64,000 bases of DNA. Origin: Blepharisma japonicum (taxonomy: Eukaryota > Ciliophora > Heterotrichea > Heterotrichida > Blepharismidae). Where the stretch lies: positions 248,001-312,000 of the forward strand of contig CATKHK010000016.1 of assembly GCA_949751835.1 (NCBI GenBank), read 5' to 3'. A program made the position numbers and the translations under genes. Every line of letters begins with the position of its first letter. Positions within the stretch are counted from its first letter, which is position 1. Positions 52,218 to 62,305 of the stretch are shown piece by piece. The notes under the pieces are model-generated. The model was not told the origin of the DNA and made no database searches. It was given only the letters and a program-made list of their open reading frames with translations.

Positions 52218-52709
52218 TATCAAATGCAATGCCAAAAAAATGGTTAAAAGTCAACAAAAATCTAAAATTTTGATTGACAATAGTTAATAAATAGAACCAG
52301 ATAATTTCATAATCTTAGATAGTAAAAAAGTTCATAAGTTCATTTTATAAAGTATTGCTTAGTAAAATATAATAAGTTTTTACATTTATATTGCTTTATT
52401 TTGTGTTTCACTTCTGTTCTATAACTCCAATAAAAGTAAAACTATAATAAAATTGCATTTCACAAACAAATTTGATAAACAAAAATGGATATAATCTAGG
52501 TAATTTATATTAATATATCAATATTTGAAATGACTTTTAGGTTTCACAACAATAATTGAATTTTTTATGCTATTTTTCGATATTTTTATAATCATATAAA
52601 GTTTTATAAATTTATTTGAAATTAAATAAAATCTATTGAAAAAAAGTCCAGTAATATCAAAGAATAAAAAGCAATTCTCCAATAAAAAATCATATTTAAT
52701 TACGTTGAA
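52218..52709. other. Intergenic, AT-rich
   Basis: About 490 bp upstream of the DGAT1-like gene and downstream of the next minus-strand gene. Very AT-rich, with no convincing frame or RNA gene. Confidence 0.5.
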
Positions 52710-53441
52710 TTATTTTTTCTTCCTCGTATACTTAGATCTGCTAATCACCTCGCTTGATTTTCCTTTTACAGCGCTTGTTCCTTTCGCTTCAATAGTTTCA
52801 GAAGCTTTTTCTTTATGACTTATTTTGGCACTTTTAAGCAATACTGGCAAAATTTTTTCGGCAAATATTATATCAAATTTTTCGGACTTCATAAGATTTG
52901 GCTTGCTAATTTTAATTTTTTCATTGGAAGATTTCTGGACTTCCTTTTTTTCCCTATTAGAGATTTTTGCATTTGTTTCTGGAAGAGGGCGTATTGGGGA
53001 AACATCGGGTGATTTTGGAGGGAGATTGATCATTGAAGCATGCTTAATGATATTTCCAGATTTTTTTGCGATTTTCATTGAAGACTCTTTTATTACCAAA
53101 CTTGTTTCTGAGCCAGAAGTTGACAGTTTGCTTTCAGCATGAACTTCATTTTCTCTCTTTAAAACTGTTGATAATGACTTATTTGCAGCTGATGCTAGCT
53201 CCATAATTAATCCGCTATATTCTAGACTTGCCTCACTTCTTCGTTTATAAATTGGTGACTGAAGTTTGCATCTCATGGAGCTTTCATTGCTTATAAAGGA
53301 GTTTGTCAGATTTAAGGCTGCGTCATCTGAGAAAATAGCTGAGTCACTGGCACTTGATTCTTGATTTTTCCCTAGTTTTTTCATGAGAGCTCTTTCTTCA
53401 TTGAGGTTCCGAAGACGGATCGGTTTTCATTTGTTTTGCAT
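52710..53441 (-). CDS. Uncharacterised Ser/Lys-rich protein
   Basis: A 243-residue, mostly disordered basic protein. It opens MQNKWKPIRLRNLNEERALM, with TGA as Trp at the fifth codon, so the frame reaches back 19 codons beyond the next Met. A short hydrophobic-helical stretch (EYSGLIMELASAANKSLSTV) near 75-95 and another near 190-210 (FDIIFAEKILPVLLKSAK) are the only ordered parts. Ends with the basic RSKYTRKKK. No family recognised; chromatin or cytoskeletal binding would fit the composition. Stop TAA. Confidence 0.68.
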
Positions 53442-53741
53442 ATGTTAAATTATTTTTAAGTAAATTTTTGTCAGCATAATGCATGGTATTTTAATGTTAA
53501 TTAGTAAAAAGTCTATAGATTATAGTGGAATTTGAAATATTAGACTCCAATTCAGTTAATTTTAAATTAGATTCAACAATAAATATGCATATTTTATAAA
53601 GAAGCATATTTTTTAATTTTTCAATCAGCCTCCTCTTATGTAGCAATTAATCATAATTTTATATATATTGCAGAACCTTGATTATAATTAATAATTTTTA
53701 TATAAATGGAAAAAATTATTGTTATTTCCTCAATATTTATC

Positions 53742-56423
53742 TTAATTTAAGCTCCTCTCATTTAGCTCACTTGATAGACCTCCTTCACTTCTTTGACGTC
53801 TAAGCCACATTCTTCGCTTATAATATTTATAACCATAATACCCTCCAACTGCTCCTCCGACTAAAAATAGTGAGAGCAGAAACCAGACCCACCACAAACT
53901 ACTTCCTGAGTCACTTGATGAAGATCCGCTTGATTTCTTCACACAAGCATTTTTCTTTGGATCCCATTTATACTTATCATCGCAAGAGCATGTCCCGTCT
54001 CCATTATTTTTCATATTTGCACTAGTAATACACTCTTGGCAATCATTTTTTGCATTGCAATTAGCACAAGTAGGATCACAAGCTAAGCAATCCCCTGTGG
54101 TTTCATAAAACCCTTTTGCGCATAAACATTGTTTAACTGATGTATCGAATTGAGCTTGAGGATTCTTACAGGTGCATTGTCCATTTGTAAAATTCATATT
54201 TAAAGAATCTTGACAAGATATACATGAAGTTGAATCGCTGCAGGACAAGCATACAGGCTCACAATTCGTGCATATATTATCACTATTATAAAACATTCCA
54301 CTTATGCATTCACATTTTTCATTCCCTACATTATAACTGGCGTTACTATCGTCACATTTACATCCTCCAGTATTATCAATTTTTGCTCTGCCCGGATCAA
54401 AGCATTGTTCGCATTGAGTTTGAGAGCTACAAACTGCACATCCAGCAACGCATGGAGAACAGCCAGTTTGTATTGAATAATATCCTGGATCGCACTCGCA
54501 TTCATTTTTTTCGTCATTAAAATAAGCATCCCCATCTTTGCAGGTGCATGTTCCACTCTCCGGATTCAGTACCATTTGAGTAGGATCGAAACAAGTATTA
54601 CAAGAACCATCATCATTGCATTGAGCACATCCAGAGCCGCATATTGTGCAGATCCCAAGGTCTTGGTTTTCATAATATCCAGGATTGCAGGTGCATTGAT
54701 GTGTGCTTGTGTTAAAATATGCATTTGAATCATCGCAGATGCATTCTCCATTATCATTAGTGTTCATATTAGTGTCATAACATTCAAAACATTCAGTTGC
54801 GCTGGTACAGTTTTGGCAGCCATCTCCACAAGTCCCACAAGTAGTCCCATCGTTTCTGGAAAAATGCCCTTCAGGACATTTTGTACAAGTATATGTGACT
54901 GGGTCTGGGTAATCAGTTGAGTCTTTGCAAAAGCAAGTTCCATCATTTTTGTTTATCATATTGTCAATATCCCAGCATTCGGAGCAAGAAGTTGGACTTT
55001 TACAGGTGACGCATCCAATTGAACAAGGCTCACATTTCCCGTTATTATCATAGAATCCATCAGCACAGACACATATATTGATCACATTATCAAAATGTGC
55101 ATTTGGATCCAAACAGGAGCATTTTCCATTTGTAAGTGTTTGGTTTTGTTGATCAAAACAAGTGTTGCAGTTTTCAAAACTGGGGCAAACTTCGCAACCT
55201 AAACTGCACAATGAACAGCCCAGCCCATCTCCATTAGAATATTGCCCAGGAGGGCATTCTTGACACTCTTGATCATCAAATCTGTCAATCCATTGGGTAA
55301 GATTCTTACAATAGCAGCCTCCTGTGTCTTTGCTAAGTTCTTGGGTATTTGAGTTTACACATAGCAGGCAATCGGTATCATTTTTGCATGTATTGCAGCC
55401 TACTCCACACAGCTCACATATTCCGTTCTCAGTATTATTGTAATACGTTGGAAGGCATACACATTTTTGTATGCTTGCATCAATATAAGCATTTTCATCG
55501 ATGCACCCACAAATCCCTTCAACAAGAATCATCGTATCATCGCTTTGGTAGCATTCTGTGCATTCATTATATCCAGTGCAATTTTTGCAACCTTTATCGC
55601 ATGCTGCACATACATTATTCATATACTCGAAATATCCTTCTTTACACACGCATTCTTCAGTTTTTATGTCAATTTCGGCATTTGGGTCTTTGCATGTGCA
55701 ATTAACCCCAGAAGGCTCCATTGCTGGGTTATAGCATTCAGTGCATTCTTTTTCGGAGCAAGCCTTACATGCAAGTCCACAAGCTGTACAAACGCCTTCA
55801 GTGTTATTGTAAAACCCAGTGCTGCAAGGGCAATTAAGCTCTGAGGCATCAAAATATGAGTTTGGATCGGAGCAAGAACATCTGCCATCACCATTATTTT
55901 TCATTTCCTTTGGATTTGCACACTCATCACAAACTGCTAATTCACTACATTTTGCACAAGTAGTGAAACAAGGGCTGCAAAGCCCAGTTGTGCTATTGAA
56001 AAAATAGAATGGATTGCAACTGCAAGTGTCTCCATGAGTGCAAACACATGAAGAGCCAGTAAGTGTGGCATTTTTGTCAATGCAGCTGCATGTTCCATTG
56101 AGATTATTAACTTGAGCTCCTGGGTCATCACAAAGAGTACAATTAGTGGGAGAAGAACATAGGCTGCATCCTTCTCCGCATGTGCCATCTGTAACTAAAA
56201 TATCCTCAGAACCACCTTCAGCTGTTTCTTTAGGTAAAATCTTCATCTTGTCTGACGAATGTTTTCTGATATGGTTTTTAAAAGTCATATCATCATTTCT
56301 ATATGAAGAGAGACTTATTTCATTTTCTTCATTTGAGGCATATAGTGAGCTGTCTACATATGAATGCACATTAGAAATTACCATGAAAAGCAAAAGCAGC
56401 ACTCCAAAGATCTGCTTTACCAT
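53742..56423 (-). CDS. Large Cys-rich repeat surface protein
   Basis: An 893-residue type I membrane protein. A signal peptide (residues 1-21, QIFGVLLLLFMVISNVHS) is followed by about sixteen repeats of 45-50 residues, each with the pattern C-x2-C...C-x2-C...GxCxCxDxNAxxD...CxCxxGxY, for example CSIGCVTCKSPTSCSECWD. A membrane segment at about 850-873 (WWVWFLLSLFLVGGAVGG) and a short basic tail (YKYYKRRMWLRRQR) end it. The repeats resemble furin-like/growth-factor-receptor Cys-rich modules of protist surface proteins. Many N-glycosylation sites (NCT, NGT, NNT). Role unknown: adhesion, mating or coat. No internal TGA; stop TAA. Confidence 0.88.
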   Translation of the reverse strand: MVKQIFGVLLLLFMVISNVHSYVDSSLYASNEENEISLSSYRNDDMTFKNHIRKHSSDKMKILPKETAEGGSEDILVTDGTCGEGCSLCSSPTNCTLCDDPGAQVNNLNGTCSCIDKNATLTGSSCVCTHGDTCSCNPFYFFNSTTGLCSPCFTTCAKCSELAVCDECANPKEMKNNGDGRCSCSDPNSYFDASELNCPCSTGFYNNTEGVCTACGLACKACSEKECTECYNPAMEPSGVNCTCKDPNAEIDIKTEECVCKEGYFEYMNNVCAACDKGCKNCTGYNECTECYQSDDTMILVEGICGCIDENAYIDASIQKCVCLPTYYNNTENGICELCGVGCNTCKNDTDCLLCVNSNTQELSKDTGGCYCKNLTQWIDRFDDQECQECPPGQYSNGDGLGCSLCSLGCEVCPSFENCNTCFDQQNQTLTNGKCSCLDPNAHFDNVINICVCADGFYDNNGKCEPCSIGCVTCKSPTSCSECWDIDNMINKNDGTCFCKDSTDYPDPVTYTCTKCPEGHFSRNDGTTCGTCGDGCQNCTSATECFECYDTNMNTNDNGECICDDSNAYFNTSTHQCTCNPGYYENQDLGICTICGSGCAQCNDDGSCNTCFDPTQMVLNPESGTCTCKDGDAYFNDEKNECECDPGYYSIQTGCSPCVAGCAVCSSQTQCEQCFDPGRAKIDNTGGCKCDDSNASYNVGNEKCECISGMFYNSDNICTNCEPVCLSCSDSTSCISCQDSLNMNFTNGQCTCKNPQAQFDTSVKQCLCAKGFYETTGDCLACDPTCANCNAKNDCQECITSANMKNNGDGTCSCDDKYKWDPKKNACVKKSSGSSSSDSGSSLWWVWFLLSLFLVGGAVGGYYGYKYYKRRMWLRRQRSEGGLSSELNERSLN

Positions 56424-56647
56424 ATTTTACTACAGAGAAGTTTTCCTCATTTTGAAGTAGAAACAGAAATTCTAGATTTGTAAACACTGCTAAAACTAAA
56501 AATTATTCCAAAAAGGTCAATAATATTATTGGAATAGGAAAAACGTCATCAATATTTCTCAAAATTTTATTAGTATTAGAAGAAGGGCCAAATTTATTAA
56601 TTCATCTAAATTTTGGAGAAGTAATTACCCTAATTAAATTGGCTTTA

Positions 56648-59176
56648 CTAAATAGAGTTAATCAAGTTTAATGCCCAGAGTGAAATTTCTCTTAGCCTGG
56701 AATTACTGGACTGTTTGAATCTTTGGACATAATTCACAACTTCGGGTATTTTTACGAAATCTCTTGCCCTATCTTTATAAGCTCCAGCAATATCTCCAAT
56801 AATCCCAATCGCCGTTCTATGCATGCTCTACATAAATCTTACAGGATTTGGCTTAAATGAATCTTGGGTCACTATCAAAGAATACCTTACAATATTAGGT
56901 GTATAAGGAATCAGTACTTCAAGCTGACCTCCTGCTATGAGTCCTTGTATAAACCCTTCATAGAACTGTAAAAGTGCATCTCTCATGCTTGCAAGGTACT
57001 CGTACATGTCTGGGTCATTTTCTTCTTTTATGACTGTCAAGCTTGCATTTGCAGCAGCTTCAATTAAAGCTAAAACTTGAGGGACATAAGGGACAAATGC
57101 TTCTTTTGAGTTAGATGCTATATCAGCAAGGGATTCTATACTTCTCAGCTTTACTGAAGAAGAAGCTTGCTCATTTTGCAAATTTCCTACAAGTGGTAAT
57201 ACTAAATCATTGATAAGAGGCTTGGAGTTTTCACCTAAAGCTCTAGCAATGTCTCCAATAACCATTGTTCCGGACATGCATAAGCCTACAATATCTTGCT
57301 TTTGTAAAGCATAAGCAATATAAGGGGCAAGAATCTGCAAATACCCTGAAAACCTTGACTCTAAAAGCTGAGCGAAATTTCCTATAGCTTGGATTCCTTC
57401 TTCATAGACCGAGCTTCTTACTGTAAATGACTGTATAAGGGCTTCAAGGAAGCTTTTGCAAAGATCTTCAGTCATAGATTCTGGCCTTACTCTACTTAAA
57501 GCTGAGGAGATACTGGATGCAATCAAAGCTTGCATATTTTCAGTGGCTTCAGAATATGAACAGTGCTTTAGCATATTAATTAAATCTGGGAGCTTTCTTT
57601 CAATAATTGGAATACAGTCATTTGCTGACCTTTCTAATAGTGTAGATAATGTCGAAAATGATGCTACTTGCAGATTATTTTCAGAGGAAACAACCCCAGC
57701 TCGGCCTGCTGACTCAAGAAGTGCTTGGAAAAGAGGCTCAAATATATCAGCTTTAAACAGCTGTTTTTCTTCAGAATGTTCTATAAGATGAATAAGAGTC
57801 CAACAGCAGCTGCAAGCAATCTTAGGCAAATCTTTTAGCGAATTAACAGCTCCGTTAAGAATTTGCATAAAATAAGAAGTTGAAACCACTTTAAATTGGA
57901 GATCACAAACCCTTGACAGTGCCCAAGCTGCAGATTCTCTTACAGACACATTTTCATCTCCCATCAGTCTTAATACATGGGGGGTAGTTTCAATAATCAG
58001 TCCATTAAGCTTGATAGCTGAAGGTCCTTCCAAAATCATCCCAAGAGCCATGCAAGCACTAGCCTTACATTTCCAGTCTGAAGAGTTGGCATTTGCTTTA
58101 ATAAATTGTATAGGAGCATCGATAAATTTATCATTGGTTAGCTGGGCAACTAATGATAATAGCAATCCACATGACTTGTGCAGATCCCAGTCGTCTTCTT
58201 CGAAATCCCCTCTTATGATGTTTTCAAGGATGATTGGGATAAGAATTGGAGCTGCAGTCATGATGAATCCTCTTACTGGAAGTGCAGGATTTTGCTTTGC
58301 CTGCCTGCTGCATTCAATATCTCCGATTTCGTTTCATACTTCTATAGCAAGTATGGCAATTTCAATTTGGTCTTGTTTGATAGCTTGTAAAGTCATATTT
58401 CCGATTTCTGATAGATGAGCAGGGAGGAAGTCATAATAATGCTCTACCAATTCACAGAATATTTGGAAACAAGCTTTTCTGACCTCGAGATCTTGATATA
58501 CTGCTACTTGATATAACATGTTTAATATAAATTCTCGCTCCTCTTTAACTTGCATAATATTTGACGCCAATTGTAAAGAATTAGACAATGCAGTCAGCGC
58601 CACAAGCTTAATTTCGGTGGTCGTATCTTGGGCTGTTATATTTGCTGCGATAGCACTGAATATTTGGTTAGAAAGTTCAGGCTTGATTATTTCAGCAGTG
58701 ACGCCTTCACATATATATCCTAAGGTCATTAAGCTCGCAAGCTTATAGCTTACGTTCGGATTTATGGCGTTCGAGACCAATATTTGGATGCTTTCAGCCC
58801 ATTCTCCTTTGGAAAGGTCTTTTTTAGCGACCGCTGCTACAGCTTGTGAAGCACTCAACCTGATATCTTTGTCATCACTTGCAAGAGTACCCAGAACATT
58901 GTTGCGGACTGTCGTTTTCAATGATGGATCAACCTTATCCCAGAAATCTGCTAAGAAATCTTCGTTATTGAGATTTGATAGCACGTTCTTGATATTAAGT
59001 CCAGCAAGCTGCCTTGATGGTTTTGGATCAGTCTGGGATGCAAGAACTGCAGAAAGGCTCAAGATATATTGTGTGGGGTTTGTTTGCTTTAATTGCTGCA
59101 GAGCCTCGAAAGCTGCTTGTCGAATGTTTGTGTCGTCGGACTGAGCATTCACAAGGATCTCACCCAAGCTTGACAT
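56648..59176 (-). CDS. KPNB1: Importin beta
   Basis: An 837-residue nuclear import receptor made of HEAT repeats, which carries importin-alpha or direct cargo through nuclear pores and is released by Ran-GTP. Family stretches include RQLAGLNIKNVL, DDDW-type acidic loop FEEDDWDLHKSCGLLLSL, CMALGMILEGP and VSVRESAAWALSRVCDL. The Trp of EVWNEIGDIE is TGA (58334-58336). A 15-nt intron (56828-56842) lies near the 3' end; spliced, the frame continues SMHRTAIGIIGDIAGAYKDR to TAG at 56648, matching the family GLIGDLCTAFG region. Unspliced, the protein would lose its last 60 residues. Confidence 0.95.
56828..56842 (-). other. 15-nt intron, importin beta gene
   Basis: gtaagatttatgtag. Phase 0, ending in in-frame TAG. 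Removal adds the C-terminal HEAT repeat expected of the family. Confidence 0.93.
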
Positions 59177-59293
59177 TTTTACAATGCCGCGCTTAGTTCT
59201 GACAAATAAGGAAAAAATTCCTAAAAAAGTTATTAAAGCTTAAAATCTGTGTAGGAATTATTTTATAAGGTTGAAAACTTTTACTAATATATT

Positions 59294-61165
59294 ATGGCAA
59301 ACAAGCTGAAATTCTATAACTTTACAAGCGCAATAGATGTTGGGTTTTGGCAAGTTTTGGCGAAGAAAAAATTAGAAGAAATTAAGCTGCAAGACGATTT
59401 CATTGATATTTTTGGGTATTATTCTCCTTCTCAGCATAAAGATCTGCCTCCTTTATTCCATGTTGTGTCAGATTCATTGATTGCTATAGCTAGCAACATT
59501 CCTCATGGGAGTATTAAAGTCAATGGCTACTTAAAAATATTCAACACTCTTGAAGAATTCAAAAATGCTGACAGAGAAAAATTATTAGCTGAGGCAGGCA
59601 AAAATGTATTAACAGACGGTAACCAAAATGCCTTTATTTTAATAGTTTTTGCTGACTTGAAGTCTTATGTATTTTATTACTGGTAAAATCTATATAGAAT
59701 TGCGTTTCCAATGATAAACTTTGAGCCTGTTGAATATTCTATACATCCTTTAGCTGACCATTTTGATGTAGATAAGCTTAAAGAAGCTTTAGCTGCAAAA
59801 TTGCAAAAAGGTGAAAATCTTTCTGCATTTTTAGGATTAAAAAGAATTGATGAAGGCTATGAATTTGTAGATGGGCCCTCAGATATTATTTGCTTTATAG
59901 ATCCTGCACCGAAGCATGATTTTCCTGGCGCTCCTTTAAGAAATATTTTATCTTATATTTCCCAGTCCCATTCAAGAAGTATAGATGTTGTCTCTATTAA
60001 AGACCTGATTTCAAGCAACCCAAACAATTTTTCATTAGGAAATTCTCAGTTTTATCAAATAACTTTGCCCGAAATTAATGAAGTAAAGTTTCTTGGATGG
60101 GAATTAAACGCAAAAGGAAAGCTTGGCCCAAGAGTCGTTGATTTAAGACCACAGCTAGACCCATTGGTTTTAGCTCAGAGTGCAGTTGATTTGAACCTAA
60201 AGCTTATGAGATGGAGAATGCTCCCTGAACTGAACCTTGATACAATTTCTGAGAGATCATGTCTCTTATTGGGATCTGGAACTCTAGGTTGCCAAGTCTC
60301 TAGAAACCTTATGGCATGGGGCATTAAGAAAATTACATTTGTAGATTCAGGAAAAGTATCCCACTCTAATCCTGTCAGGCAAAGCTTATTTGATTTTGAA
60401 GACGCCAGACTTGCTAAACTTAAAGCAAAAGCTGCTGCAGATAACTTGAGAAGAATATACCCAGGGGTTGAAACAGAAGGTGTTCAGCTTGAAATTCCTA
60501 TGCCCGGCCACTCGATAACTGGAAAGGAAGCTTTTGTAAAAGAGCAATTTGAGAAACTTGAAGAACTTATAAGATCTCATGATATCATATTTTTGTTAGC
60601 AGACACAAGGGAGTCGAGATGGGTACCGACTTTAATTGCGACTGCTCTGGATAAAACATGCATTTCTGTAGGACTAGGATTTGATAGTTTTGTGGTCGTT
60701 AGACATGGAGGGACTCCATTTGTACAAAATTCAGAAAGACTTGGCTGTTATTTTTGCAATGATGTAGTGGGCCCAAGAAACAGTACGAATGATAGAACTC
60801 TTGATCAAATGTGCACAGTCACAAGGCCAGGGCTTTCATTTCTTGCCAGCTCATTTGCAGTAGAACTGCTTATATCTCTTTTGCATCATCCTGATGTGCA
60901 TAAGGCGCCCCATAATTCTGAAACTCCGCTTGGAATATTGCCACACCAGCTCAGAGGGAATTTTGGTGGTTTTTCAATAATGAACTACTATGGAACTGCT
61001 TTTTCTAAATGCACAGGATGTGGAGTCACTGTGGTTTCCGAGTACTTAGAAAAAGGATTCGATTTTGTTGCAAATGCCTGCAATGACCCAGAATTCCTCG
61101 AAGAAATATGCGGCCTTAAGAGCTTAGACAGCCTAAATGAAGGAGACTTGATAGAAATAGATTAA
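59294..61165 (+). CDS. ATG7: ATG7, E1-like enzyme of autophagy
   Basis: A 618-residue enzyme that activates ATG8 and ATG12. The N-terminal domain has KLKFYNFTSAIDVGFWQVLA, LKSYVFYYW and LGPRVVDLRP; the E1 fold has CLLLGSGTLGCQVSRNLMAW (ATP site), FVDSGKVSHSNPVRQSL, DIIFLLADTRESRW and the catalytic Cys in DQMCTVTRPG (about residue 502). Zinc Cys pairs are CYFC and CTGC. A 15-nt intron (59682-59696) splits the codon for the Trp of FYYW; spliced it is TG+A = TGA (Trp). The C-terminus is shorter than in animals. The divergent importin beta gene starts 117 bp away. Stop TAA. Confidence 0.96.
59682..59696 (+). other. 15-nt intron, ATG7 gene
   Basis: gtaaaatctatatag. Phase 2. Unspliced, the message reads TGG TAA and stops after 130 residues; spliced, TG joins A to form TGA read as Trp, and the frame runs on into the rest of ATG7. 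Confidence 0.95.
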
Positions 61166-61199
61166 AATTTGCATTTCCTTTAAAAAAGATTAATACTTA

Positions 61200-61793
61200 A
61201 TGGAGTGTCCTATTTGCCAGAGAGCCTTCATACATAAAGGCAAGCTAAATAGACATATCCTCACACATTCTTCAATTAAGTTATTCAGTTGCACTATCTG
61301 TGACCAAAAGTTATCGACTAAATATGCATTAGACCGTCATATGACTGTCCATACAGACCATAAGTCATATGTTTGTGAAGAATGCAAAAAAGAATTCACC
61401 ACAAAAGAACACTTGCATCGCCATTTGAACTCAAGAAAGCATGAGCCCTTGTCTTGTGAAAAATGTGGGGCCTTATTTCAGAGAGAAGATGCTTTTAAAA
61501 GGCACAACTGTCAAGACATAAAGGAATTTTTGATTGAATCCTGGTGAGAAGAAAGAGAAAGCAAGCCAGTTAAAGTTGCAGGTGAAGAATGGGTATGCCC
61601 TGCTCCTTTTTGCTATAAAAAATACACAACGAGGTCTAATTTAAGGACTCACTATAGGACTGCTCATGAGAAGCGTGGATTGGTTTGTCCAAATTGCAAC
61701 GCAACGATGATGCACAAGCACACGCTGGTAAAGCATCTTAATAAGTGTACACAGAGTAAGGGGAATCCAAGTTCAACTGAATGTTCTAATTAG
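61200..61793 (+). CDS. C2H2 zinc-finger protein, possibly TFIIIA-like
   Basis: A 197-residue protein with about six zinc fingers. Standard C2H2 units: CPICQRAFIHKGKLNRHILT-H, CTICDQKLSTKYALDRHMTV-H, CEECKKEFTTKEHLHRHL-SRKH and CPAPFCYKKYTTRSNLRTHY-TAH; two are C2HC (CEKCGALFQREDAFKRHNC and the last, CPNCNATMMHKHTLVKHL with C). One TGA after SW reads as Trp and opens the last 82 codons. Several fingers in close array with a C-x4-C spacing recall TFIIIA, the 5S rRNA gene factor, but this is not proved. It lies 34 bp after ATG7. Stop TAG. Confidence 0.83.
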
Positions 61794-62083
61794 AATATTT
61801 TTGCTCAAATTTAATAGTTATAAAAATGAACTTGATACTATATTATGATTATTTTTTAATTATATAAAATTATTATAATTTTTGGGTAAATATTTTCAAA
61901 ATATTAAAATTATAGAGTTCAATATTCTTTTATTATTTCAAATCATTTCTTAGTAAATTCCGAAATTAAAATGCTTCACAGCATTTCATCATAAAAATAT
62001 AAATGCTCTCTTAGCAAATAGTTATCTCCAAATTACAGTTTAAATTAGCAGGCACACTAAGGAATATCTTCCTGGTAAAGGAT

Positions 62084-62305
62084 CTAGTGAGAAGAATTCA
62101 CAATTTTTTGAGGGTCGTGCCCTTCACAACAAGAGATAATATCCTGAAGATGTGACGTTCTGTTTGGTGGTTGGAAAAAAAATTCTATTTGAACTGAACG
62201 CAGTTGAAGTTCTAGCATTTGTGGAAAGATGACTCACTGTTCAGAGTGAAGATTGATCTCGTTTCCAGACCTGATGGCAAGAGATTGAAATTTATTAAGG
62301 CTCAT
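62084..62305 (-). CDS. Small uncharacterised protein (73 residues)
   Basis: A 73-codon minus-strand frame, ATG at 62303-62305 and TAG at 62084-62086, with one TGA read as Trp. The segment is clearly richer in GC than its flanks, as expected of coding DNA here, and the protein is well mixed in composition: SLAIRSGNEINLHSEQWVIF, QIEFFFQPPNRTSHLQDII, SCCEGHDPQ. I do not recognise a family; a small organelle protein would fit. The plus strand is also fairly open here, with one TAG, but has a poorer start and composition. A tiny intron extending the C-terminus is possible. Confidence 0.55.

Noticed and set aside
54224-56188. Several overlapping frames on both strands within the Cys-rich surface protein gene.
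   Set aside because: They are shadows created by the repeated Cys and Asn codons; the 893-codon frame with signal peptide and membrane anchor explains the region.
10362-60000. Many genes appear broken by premature stops or frameshifts, as if they were pseudogenes.
   Set aside because: Every such stop is TGA at a Trp position, or the break is removed by a 15-16 nt GTAA...AG intron; after this the proteins match their families along their length.
62044-62300. Structured RNA (U3, SRP, RNase P or telomerase RNA) in the GC-rich island.
   Set aside because: I could not find the diagnostic boxes of U3, SRP or RNase P, nor a telomere-repeat template. A coding explanation is simpler, but a covariance search was not possible.
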